Position numbers and translations under genes: made by a program
Part shown: in pieces, positions 18,366 through 25,717 of the stretch
How positions within the stretch are numbered: the stretch's first letter is position 1
Layout of the letters: the number at the start of each line of letters is the position of its first letter
From: Christensenella sp. UBA4636
Lineage (GTDB): Bacteria > Bacillota > Clostridia > Christensenellales > Borkfalkiaceae
Direction of reading: 5' to 3'
Assembly (NCBI GenBank): GCA_002405915.1
Contig: DHMS01000029.1
Coordinates: 3,590 to 67,589 of the forward strand
Length of the DNA: 64,000 nucleotides
The notes under the pieces: model-generated
The model's database searches: none
Seen by the model: only the letters and a program-made list of their open reading frames with translations
What the model was told of the DNA's origin: nothing

Positions 18366-21300
18366 TTAGTTTGCTTTATTTGCCTTTATATAACGCCATA
18401 CTACGTCGGCTATAAGCCAGAGAACGGATAACCCGAGAAGTATTCCGAGCGAAATATCGGCGGCGTTAACGGCTACTTTCCACGGCGGAGTTACTTTGAC
18501 TATCTTAGACGCAGACGACATAGTACTCATGGAGTTGCTCGTCAAAGTCGCATAAAGTATTCTCTTTGCGGCTTTTCTCATAGCCTGACCGAGAGTGCCG
18601 TATTCGCCTTTACCGTTAGCGTCCGGAGCAAAGTCTGCGTAGGTTATGCCGCTGCCCGTATAGTCTTCTACGTCGTTACCGTAGTTATACTCGTTCAAAT
18701 CGGTTGCGCCGAGATAAACGTTAACTATTCTCGAAGCGTAAGGTTCGCCGTGTTTGCCGTCGGTCATGTCTCCCGCGCAGTCGGTTTCGATTATACCGGG
18801 AAGACCGCATTCGTTACGTAAAAAGCTTTGAGCAAACGGAACGCAGTTAGCAACCGCCTGGGTGCCGATACGGCTGAAAGAAGTCATAACATTGAAGGAT
18901 TCGCCTTCTTCGATAGCTATTTCGAACGCGCGGAAGTAATTTTCACGCATGGCTTGTTCCGTCATCCAACATTGTACGCCGTGACGAGCCGTTTCCGATT
19001 CGTTTATCGCGCAATGCTTAATGAAGCAATGAACGCCCATGGATTCGATTGCCTTTACTTCCGGCGCGGCGATAAGCCCGCTGAGCATAGCGTCCTCGGA
19101 ATAATATTCCGCCGTTCTGCCCGAGTAAGGACTGCGTTGAATGTTCAAACCGACGCCGAGAAGCCCCGCAACGCCGATCCAGAAAGATTCTTCGCCTATC
19201 TGCTTACCGACCTTTTTCGCTAAATCCTTATTGAACGTTGCGGCAAGAATACCGTTTGAAGAAAAGCCCGTGCCTTTGTAATTGGATTCGAGATCGGGGT
19301 CGTCTATACGGTCGGCGTACGGAAGCGAAGGACCCGAATATGCCGACCCGCCGCTTGCTTTTGCATAAGTCGCAAAGTAACCGCTGAGACCGTTAGGTCC
19401 GTTTTCGTCCCATGTACTCGGCTTAGCGACGGAAGCTATTGCAACCGTTTTATGTCTGCCGTTGGAAAGAAGATATACCGTATCCATCCAGGTGAGTTGG
19501 TCAAGCAAATCCTCCCACATAGGCGAATCGTAATCTTCGCCGAGAAGGTCTATGAGTTTTAACGCGTCGTCGTTCGGTATACCGTATCCTTCCGCGTCTA
19601 CACCCTTTAAATTTTTGCCGTAAGTCGGATATTCGCCGCCTTTTTCGATAACCTTTTTAGCGTCCATCTGGTCTCTGAGTTCGTCCGCCATCTGCTTAGT
19701 CATCGTGAGCGTTGCATGCGGCTTAACGAGCGTTCCGTCGGCTTTTCTATACGAAAGCGCGACCGTGCCGTTCCAATCGTCGCGGCTGTAGTATTTAACC
19801 GAATTGCCGCCCTTACCGGAGTAAGTGTTGATGTCGCCGAACTCGAAGGAGTTTGCGATAGGATTGTTTGTCGCAGACGACAACGAATAGGTTTGTTTAT
19901 CCAAAGATAAGCTAAACTTGTAAACAAGGTCGGTGTTGCCTTCCTTATCCATTCTGTTGTTCGTAGTTTCAGGAGTATAGCCTTTATCGGCTAACAGGCT
20001 GTTTACCGCTTCGTGCGCGTTCTTGGCGACGATAAGTCTGTATTCGCCCGGAGTCATAACGTAAGTTCCCGCGCCGAAAGTATCGTAAGTCGCCATGTAC
20101 TTTTGGTCGACCGATATCGTCACCGTTTCGGAATCTCCTGCGGCAAGTTCTCTTGTCTTTCCGAAATCGATAAGCTGAACGGACGGAACTTGAATTTGGT
20201 TTTTGCGTTCGTATTCGCCGTAAGGCTTTGCAACGTATACCTGAACCGGAGTCTTTCCCGGCTTCGAGCCTGTATTCGTTACTTTAACGGAAACTTCGTA
20301 CGTCTTACCTGCTTCTTTAACCGTCATATCGGTAAACTCGAATTCCGAATAAGATTTTCCGTAACCGAACGGATAAGCGACTACTTCGTCATACTTATAT
20401 TCGCCTACGTTCTTTACGCCCGTAACGTAATCTTCGTATCTCGTTTCGGTGTACTTATAACCTAAATACATACCCTCCTGGTAAACCATGTAAGAACTCA
20501 TCGACGACTGATACTGACCTGCTTCCGCCGGGTTTGTAAAGCCGAATTCCTTGTAGTTGGAGTACGTAAAGAAATAGTTCTGGTCGGTAAAGTTGGAGTT
20601 TACGGGGTTTGCAAGGTTATCGTACCACAAAGTAGCGGAAAGCCCGCCGCTGAAATTCCATTCGCCGCACAAAAGTTTAGTTACCGCAACGGTACCGTAA
20701 GTACCGACGGATCCCGTCCACAAGCAAGCGTCGATATCGTAATCGTTGTTTTTCAAAAAGCTAAGTTCTATCGTGCTTGCCATATTCAAAATGAGAACTA
20801 TCTTTTTTACCTTACCTTCTTTTTTGAGTTGTTTGAGTCCGCCGAGAATGGACTTTTCGTTTTCGTTCAAAGCAAGGTAATCGCCGTTAACGCCGTCACA
20901 GTTTACGGAAGTGGCGTAAGAAGTGTTGCCGTACTGTTTGTTTTTACCGGTCGTAGCAGGCAAATCGTAACCTTCGCCGCCCGTTCTTTTTATAATCATC
21001 AAAGCCGCGTCGCCGTAATTTGCTATGTCCGCATAGCCTTCTCCGGCGGATAAAACATTCCACGGAACATCGCTTATAGAAACTTTGGAAACGCTGCTCG
21101 AAGGAGCATACTCTCCGACGTTGACGGTTGACCAAGGCGTTTGCTTAACCTCAACCCATTTTTCATATTCGGTTTTAAGCTTTTCGTTAACGGAAAAGTA
21201 AGGTTCGCCCGTAACCTTCGCCTTAGGATCGGCCTTTTCGTAATGCGTTCCCGCAAACGAATCATACCAATCCAAAGCATACGTTGTGCTGATACCGCCG

Positions 21301-21668
21301 GAGCCGCTCGCGCCGTAGAACGGGTACACCGAAGCCGCGCCGAAAACGCTTATTTTGGAGCCTTTTTTCAAAGGCAATGCGTCGTTGTCGTTCTTTAAAA
21401 GCACGGTGCCTTCTTTCTGCTCTTCGAGCTGAGTCTCGTAACCGGCATAAACGACTTCTCTTACACTCTTATAGTCCGTCTTGAAAAGTTCTTTCGGACC
21501 GTCGTCGCCCTCGCCGTATTCTATATAAAAGTCCCTTTGACCGAGAGCCGTGGTAATCGTGCTTTCGTTTTGTTTAAGTATTCCCGTCGCCGTAAGCATA
21601 AACGCGAAAAGCGTGGTAAATGCGGTTATGAGAATTTTTTGAATAAGCCTTACCGTTTGTTTTTTCAT
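18366..21668 (-). CDS. Membrane-anchored GH3 family protein with swapped domain order
   Basis: 1100 aa. An N-terminal helix (about 10-32, ILITAFTTLFAFMLTATGIL) acts as signal anchor. A GH3 C-terminal-type domain follows (about 85-370), then a fibronectin-like domain (about 450-530; GYGKSYSEFEF and PVQVYVAKPY), then the GH3 barrel (about 700-990; FIKHCAIN, nucleophile Asp in GIIETDCAGD). A C-terminal helix (about 1062-1088) ends in a Lys/Arg tail. The layout matches the HTH-GH3 protein minus HTH and CBMs. In the C-type domain the motif that usually reads GxEGG reads GSVGTYG, so the usual acid/base Glu is not in place. GH3 enzymes are mostly exo-acting beta-glycosidases; the substrate cannot be told. 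It follows the four-helix protein by four bases. Confidence 0.85.
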   Translation of the reverse strand: MKKQTVRLIQKILITAFTTLFAFMLTATGILKQNESTITTALGQRDFYIEYGEGDDGPKELFKTDYKSVREVVYAGYETQLEEQKEGTVLLKNDNDALPLKKGSKISVFGAASVYPFYGASGSGGISTTYALDWYDSFAGTHYEKADPKAKVTGEPYFSVNEKLKTEYEKWVEVKQTPWSTVNVGEYAPSSSVSKVSISDVPWNVLSAGEGYADIANYGDAALMIIKRTGGEGYDLPATTGKNKQYGNTSYATSVNCDGVNGDYLALNENEKSILGGLKQLKKEGKVKKIVLILNMASTIELSFLKNNDYDIDACLWTGSVGTYGTVAVTKLLCGEWNFSGGLSATLWYDNLANPVNSNFTDQNYFFTYSNYKEFGFTNPAEAGQYQSSMSSYMVYQEGMYLGYKYTETRYEDYVTGVKNVGEYKYDEVVAYPFGYGKSYSEFEFTDMTVKEAGKTYEVSVKVTNTGSKPGKTPVQVYVAKPYGEYERKNQIQVPSVQLIDFGKTRELAAGDSETVTISVDQKYMATYDTFGAGTYVMTPGEYRLIVAKNAHEAVNSLLADKGYTPETTNNRMDKEGNTDLVYKFSLSLDKQTYSLSSATNNPIANSFEFGDINTYSGKGGNSVKYYSRDDWNGTVALSYRKADGTLVKPHATLTMTKQMADELRDQMDAKKVIEKGGEYPTYGKNLKGVDAEGYGIPNDDALKLIDLLGEDYDSPMWEDLLDQLTWMDTVYLLSNGRHKTVAIASVAKPSTWDENGPNGLSGYFATYAKASGGSAYSGPSLPYADRIDDPDLESNYKGTGFSSNGILAATFNKDLAKKVGKQIGEESFWIGVAGLLGVGLNIQRSPYSGRTAEYYSEDAMLSGLIAAPEVKAIESMGVHCFIKHCAINESETARHGVQCWMTEQAMRENYFRAFEIAIEEGESFNVMTSFSRIGTQAVANCVPFAQSFLRNECGLPGIIETDCAGDMTDGKHGEPYASRIVNVYLGATDLNEYNYGNDVEDYTGSGITYADFAPDANGKGEYGTLGQAMRKAAKRILYATLTSNSMSTMSSASKIVKVTPPWKVAVNAADISLGILLGLSVLWLIADVVWRYIKANKAN

Positions 21669-21672
21669 TGTG

Positions 21673-22086
21673 TTACTCTCCTTTTATCGTTTTTTTCTGC
21701 GGGACGAATATCGAAGTCACGCTTATAGCATACGAAAGTATAAATAAAATCGTGCAAGCTATAAACTTCGAATCGAAAGAGTTAAGGTCAATACCTACGA
21801 TAACCACGGCGACATAACCGTAAATGGCTTTTACAAAAAGCAAAAGTCCGATAAGGCTTGTCAAAGCCACGACTGCCGGGGCAATTTCGTCCGCGCCGAC
21901 AAACGAAAGAGCAACGGAAACAACCGCGCCTACCGCCATAACTATTACCGCCGCCCAAGACATGTACACCGAGAGCTTAGAGTAATTTGCGGCGTAAACT
22001 ACGACCGTAACGACCGAGATTAACGCTGCTGCAAGCAGAATATAAAAGCCGACGCTTTTTTCTGCCAAACGTTTTTGAAGATTCAT
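21673..22086 (-). CDS. Small four-helix membrane protein
   Basis: 137 aa with four hydrophobic helices (about 14-33, 41-64, 69-90, 105-127) and a basic C-terminus (PQKKTIKGE). GGAGG lies seven bases before the ATG. Last four bases before the GH3 gene, so co-translated. No family recognised; it could assist membrane insertion or signalling of the GH3 protein. Its promoter carries a likely LytTR site. Confidence 0.7.
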   Translation of the reverse strand: MNLQKRLAEKSVGFYILLAAALISVVTVVVYAANYSKLSVYMSWAAVIVMAVGAVVSVALSFVGADEIAPAVVALTSLIGLLLFVKAIYGYVAVVIVGIDLNSFDSKFIACTILFILSYAISVTSIFVPQKKTIKGE

Positions 22087-22140
22087 TGCTATCCTCCGAA
22101 TTTTTTTTATTAGGGATAAAGCTTTTCCCTAACCGTCGTA

Positions 22141-22187
22141 ATTATATCATTTCCAAAAAAAAACGTATGTAAAACAGAATAAACTGT
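22141..22187 (-). promoter_or_regulatory. Promoter with probable LytTR (AgrA-type) site for the GH3 operon
   Basis: Minus strand: -10 TATAAT at 22141-22146 but no good -35. Two direct nonamers, ACAGTTTAT (22179-22187) and TACGTTTTT (22159-22167), are 11 bases apart. They fit the AgrA/ComE-type LytTR direct-repeat consensus fully and at eight of nine positions. The inner one overlaps the -35 position, as at activated promoters. Confidence 0.6.
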
Positions 22188-22215
22188 CGTTTTTCGGCAC
22201 GAATTGCAAATTTAG

Positions 22216-22252
22216 GGCAAAAAACAGTCGCAAACTCTTTGCTTGCGACCGT
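22216..22252 (-). terminator. Terminator of the two-component operon
   Basis: 12-bp stem (22224-22235 with 22241-22252, two G-U pairs), loop of five, then TTTTTT on the minus strand, just after the kinase stop. Confidence 0.85.
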
Positions 22253-22262
22253 CTTTACCGAA

Positions 22263-23540
22263 TTACTTTTGTTTTGAATTGTCGATGAGGAATACGCCGA
22301 GGTTAAATACGCCGTTATCAAAAGATATGCGCATGTCTCCGCCGTACTTTTCGGCGATTGTTTTTATACTTTTCAGCCCGTACCCGTGAAAATCCTTGTC
22401 CGTTTCCTTTTTTGTCACGACGCACCCGTCGTTAAGCGAAATATTTCCGTCAAAGTAATTCGAAACGTCTACGGAAACAAACTGCCCCTTCTTTGACAGA
22501 GTAAGCGAAATTATTTTTTTATCGTCGTTCAGCCCGGCGACGGCTTCTCTCGCGTTTTCAAGCGCATTGCCGAAAAGCGAATAGATATCGGATTTAGTTA
22601 GGAACGAAACGTAATCGCCGCTACCCATAAACGTGAACTTTATCCCTTGCGAAAAACAACATAAAAAATTTTCGGTAAGAATAACGTCGAGAACATCGTT
22701 ACCGGAACGAGTCATTCCGTCATAAATATCAACGGCTTCTTTAACCTCTTTCTTTTCGTCGGGTAAAATCTTATCGTCGCCGTACCGGAATTTTAAATCG
22801 TGACACTTTATATTTATCGTATCTATCATTTTTTTGCTTAGTTCGTATTGCTTTTTTTCTTCTTTACGAATACGCTCGACAACTTCCCTGTCCGCACGTT
22901 CCGTAAGAATCGACGAGAGCGCGAATTGAATTATGAGAGCCAACGCGCAACACATAATAAGAAAAATTCTCGGCGGAACGGAATCGAATCCGCAAAATCG
23001 ATACGAAATTCTCGTCATTACAATGCAAACGCATATAGTAAAAATCGAAATCATATCGAAGCGTATATCGCTATCGAGAAAATATCTGCTTTCGGCGGCT
23101 TTTCTTCCGCCAAGCAGCCAAGCAAAGAAAAAAACAATTGGCATGGTTATGAGTTCGCGATACATGATGAAGCCAAAAAGGCTGCCATTAAGCACCTCTG
23201 CGCCCGGAATCTTTGAAATAAGGAACGCGGATTGATAAGCTATATGCTGAACGGCATATCCCGCAACGCAAATGGATATTGCAGCGTGGAATTTCAAATC
23301 GTAACAAATGCAAGTAAGCCCGATAGAGTATGCAAGTACCGCAAAAGACCTAAGCATTAAGAAAATATATCCAATGCGGGTTTCGTATTTCGGGAAAAAA
23401 TACGCAAGTACTACGCAAGCTATAAAAGATATTAAAAAGCGAAGCCAAAACATTTTCCGTTTCGGGCATGCATACAAAAACAAGCTCTGCGCCGCAATAA
23501 GTTCAACTTCAAACACAATGCTGCCTAAATCGAAATACAT
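22263..23540 (-). CDS. AgrC-like sensor histidine kinase (GHKL)
   Basis: 425 aa. Residues 1-205 hold about six membrane helices. A short coiled segment leads to the phospho-acceptor box NIKCHDLKFR and a GHKL ATPase with the N box NALENAREAV and the G box GYGLKSIKTIAEKYGG. This is the peptide-sensing kinase layout of Agr/Com/Bln systems. The start is the ATG at 23538-23540, which shares one base with the stop of the response regulator (TAATG) and has AGGAGG upstream. No peptide pheromone gene was found nearby. The output is probably the LytTR site before the GH3 operon. Confidence 0.88.
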   Translation of the reverse strand: MYFDLGSIVFEVELIAAQSLFLYACPKRKMFWLRFLISFIACVVLAYFFPKYETRIGYIFLMLRSFAVLAYSIGLTCICYDLKFHAAISICVAGYAVQHIAYQSAFLISKIPGAEVLNGSLFGFIMYRELITMPIVFFFAWLLGGRKAAESRYFLDSDIRFDMISIFTICVCIVMTRISYRFCGFDSVPPRIFLIMCCALALIIQFALSSILTERADREVVERIRKEEKKQYELSKKMIDTINIKCHDLKFRYGDDKILPDEKKEVKEAVDIYDGMTRSGNDVLDVILTENFLCCFSQGIKFTFMGSGDYVSFLTKSDIYSLFGNALENAREAVAGLNDDKKIISLTLSKKGQFVSVDVSNYFDGNISLNDGCVVTKKETDKDFHGYGLKSIKTIAEKYGGDMRISFDNGVFNLGVFLIDNSKQK

Positions 23541-24250
23541 TAACGTCTTCCTCCTAAATAATCCGAAAAAGCGGAAAGGAAAGCCTTTCTCTGCGGGCGC
23601 GATATCTGCAAACCGTCGCCGCCTATCATAGCTTCGTTGTCTCGTATTTTTTCGATGTACGAAAGATTGACGAGAAAACATCTGTTACATTTAGCAAAAG
23701 GAAAATCTTTCAGCTTATCTTCAACGCTTTTTAGCGTAGCGTATTGCGAAAACTCGCCGTCCGCGGTATGAAACACCACATAATGCCCTCTCACTTCAAC
23801 ATACCTTACGGTAGAAATTTTTATCGGAACGATATCTCCGTCCTCAGTCGGAACCATAACGGAATCTTCCGCGTTTCTTAGCGTTCGCGACAAAACCCTC
23901 TTCATTTTTAAAGAAAACGAATACTTATCGACGGGCTTCAAGATGTAGTCGAGAGCGTCCACTTCATACCCGGCAACCGCATATTGCGCAAGATTGGTTA
24001 CAAATACAAGCGTAACCACCTTGTCTATCTGCCTTAACCTTTTCGCCGCCGTCATTCCGTCGCAATACGGCATCTCTATATCCAAAAATACAATATCGAA
24101 ATTGCAATCGAACTTCATAAAAAAGCATTCCGCGTTTTCAAACTCCGACACTTCGAATATTTGATTTTCTTCTTCGGCGACAAAGTCAAGGCAATCTTTT
24201 ATCTTTTTCCTATCCGCTCCGTCGTCGTCGACAATCGCTACCCTTATCAT
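23540..24250 (-). CDS. LytTR-family response regulator
   Basis: 236 aa. Receiver domain with AIVDDD, phospho-acceptor Asp in FDIVFLDIEMP, TNLAQYAV and conserved Lys in DYILKPVD. The LytTR DNA-binding domain runs from about residue 135 (YVEVRGHYVVFHT, KCNRCFLVNLSYI). Start at the ATG at 24250 behind GAGGAG. First gene of a two-gene operon with the kinase. It probably activates the adjacent four-helix/GH3 operon. Confidence 0.9.
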   Translation of the reverse strand: MIRVAIVDDDGADRKKIKDCLDFVAEEENQIFEVSEFENAECFFMKFDCNFDIVFLDIEMPYCDGMTAAKRLRQIDKVVTLVFVTNLAQYAVAGYEVDALDYILKPVDKYSFSLKMKRVLSRTLRNAEDSVMVPTEDGDIVPIKISTVRYVEVRGHYVVFHTADGEFSQYATLKSVEDKLKDFPFAKCNRCFLVNLSYIEKIRDNEAMIGGDGLQISRPQRKAFLSAFSDYLGGRR

Positions 24251-24305
24251 TTTTGCTCCTCTTCGGCACATTTTTTGCGTTTAGGCAAACACCCCGATAA
24301 ATTAA

Positions 24306-24334
24306 AGTATAGTTTACAAAACGCTTCTTGTCAA
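24306..24334 (-). promoter_or_regulatory. Promoter of the two-component operon
   Basis: Minus strand: TTGACA at 24329-24334, 17-base spacer, TATACT at 24306-24311. Close to consensus. Confidence 0.85.
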
Positions 24335-24437
24335 GGCTTTTTCAAAAGAATTTTTTCTCCCCTTCATGCGCCCGCGACATACTTTTTAGCTTTTTAGAAT
24401 TTTTTTCGAAAAATTTTTTATAAAAATGCCCCGACCG

Positions 24438-24472
24438 CAACTTTCGACTTTCAATTTTCAACTTTCAACTTT
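24438..24472. repeat. TTTCAAC-type heptad repeat
   Basis: Five units of CAACTTTCGACTTTCAATTTT type on the plus strand, between a promoter and a terminator. Confidence 0.65.
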
Positions 24473-24486
24473 TTTTGTCGCAAAGC

Positions 24487-24515
24487 ACAAAAAAACGCCG
24501 CCGAATATCGGCGGC
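24487..24515 (-). terminator. Terminator of the DUF1016 gene
   Basis: Stem GCCGCCGA/TCGGCGGC, three-base loop, followed by TTTTTTT on the minus strand; 35 bases beyond the stop codon. Confidence 0.85.
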
Positions 24516-24550
24516 AAATCTTACTGTAGTACTACTATAATACAACTTAT

Positions 24551-25579
24551 TTAATTGTCATTATCAATCTTATGCCATTTTTCTAAGACTTTTTCAACCT
24601 CGGCTATAAGTTGCTCCTTGTTCGGCATGTACAATACATATTTTGAAGCAAAAAGATTGTTAGATAATCCACCTAATGCATATTCCGCATCAATGCTATC
24701 CTTATCGGTACATAAAATAATTCCGATAGGCGGGTTATCTTCGCTATCATTGACTTCACTTGCATAATAATTAAGATACATATTAAGTTGCCCTACTGCT
24801 TCAGGCATTAGTTTTGTTGTTTTTAACTCAATAAGTACATAAGAACGCAGAAGCTTATTATAGAACACCATGTCTACATAATAATGACGATTTCCGAGTG
24901 TTATGCGCTGTTGAGTACCTACAAACATAAACCCTCTACCGAGTTCTAACAAAAACTTTTCAATTTGCTCAACAAGAGCCTTTTCGAGATCGCTTTCCAA
25001 AAAAGAATTATCCTCAGGAAAACCTAAAAACTCAAACACATAAGGGTCACGAATAATATCCTCAGGCTTTGTAATCTCATTGCCTTTCATCGCAAGCGAT
25101 ATTACCTTTTCTTTATTTGCCGTACCACTTGAAAGAAGCAATCTCTCAAAAAGAGAGCTTTCAATTTGGCGGCGAAGCTCTCGAACAGACCAGTGCGCGT
25201 TAATACATTCTTTTTCGTAAAAACTACGTTTCTGTTCATCAGATATAGAATAAAGTTCACAATAATGTGACCAAGACAACTGTCCAGACACTGTCTGGAC
25301 ATCTTTATGTGTTAAATAAAATTGACGCATATTAGAGATATTAGAACGCGAAAAGCCTTTTCCGAATTCGGTCGTAAGAATCTTAGAGAGTTGTCGTAAA
25401 GATTGTTTTTCGTATTCAATATCACCAATATGAACCTTTTCGTCCTCAATGATAAATTTACCAATCTGCCAATAAGTCTGTAATAAAGTTGTATTTACTT
25501 CTATCGCAATTTTTTGACGAGATTGTTCAAGTAAATTTTTAATTTGTTCAACAAGATGTTTATTTATCAGTGCATTCAT
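24551..25579 (-). CDS. DUF1016 / YhcG-type PDDEXK nuclease
   Basis: 342 aa. The N-terminal DUF1016 helical region has TYWQIGKFI, FSRSNISNMRQFY and QTVSGQLSWSHY. The C-terminal YhcG-type PDDEXK domain has FVGTQQRITLGNRHYYVDMVFYN and VLIELKTTKL, giving the Asp and the Glu-x-Lys of the nuclease core, then QLNMYLNYY. Proteins of this group often sit in restriction or defence loci. It stands alone here, with a lower GC content than the metabolic genes around, suggesting transfer. I chose the ATG at 25579; TTG codons upstream are possible. Confidence 0.85.
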   Translation of the reverse strand: MNALINKHLVEQIKNLLEQSRQKIAIEVNTTLLQTYWQIGKFIIEDEKVHIGDIEYEKQSLRQLSKILTTEFGKGFSRSNISNMRQFYLTHKDVQTVSGQLSWSHYCELYSISDEQKRSFYEKECINAHWSVRELRRQIESSLFERLLLSSGTANKEKVISLAMKGNEITKPEDIIRDPYVFEFLGFPEDNSFLESDLEKALVEQIEKFLLELGRGFMFVGTQQRITLGNRHYYVDMVFYNKLLRSYVLIELKTTKLMPEAVGQLNMYLNYYASEVNDSEDNPPIGIILCTDKDSIDAEYALGGLSNNLFASKYVLYMPNKEQLIAEVEKVLEKWHKIDNDN

Positions 25580-25655
25580 AGACAATTTTACCAATCCCTT
25601 TAAATTATTACAAAGTTCATATAACTATATCGTATCTATTAGAGAATATTCTTAT

Positions 25656-25680
25656 TTTTCAACTTTCAACCTTCAACTCT
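25656..25680. repeat. TTTCAAC-type heptad repeat (short)
   Basis: Three units TTTTCAACTTTCAACCTTCAAC beside a 23-base palindrome. Confidence 0.55.
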
Positions 25681-25687
25681 TCCGCAC

Positions 25688-25710
25688 CCGTCCGGACACT
25701 GTCCGGACGG
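25688..25710. repeat. Perfect palindrome between the pseudo-ATPase and DUF1016 genes
   Basis: Arms CCGTCCGGACA and TGTCCGGACGG around one central C. It starts eight bases after the stop of the ATPase-like gene. A closely related palindrome, TGTCCAGACA-C-TGTCTGGACA, is at 25281-25301 inside the DUF1016 gene. Possible operator, or a hairpin ending the transcript without a T run. Confidence 0.6.
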
Positions 25711-25717
25711 CAAAAGC

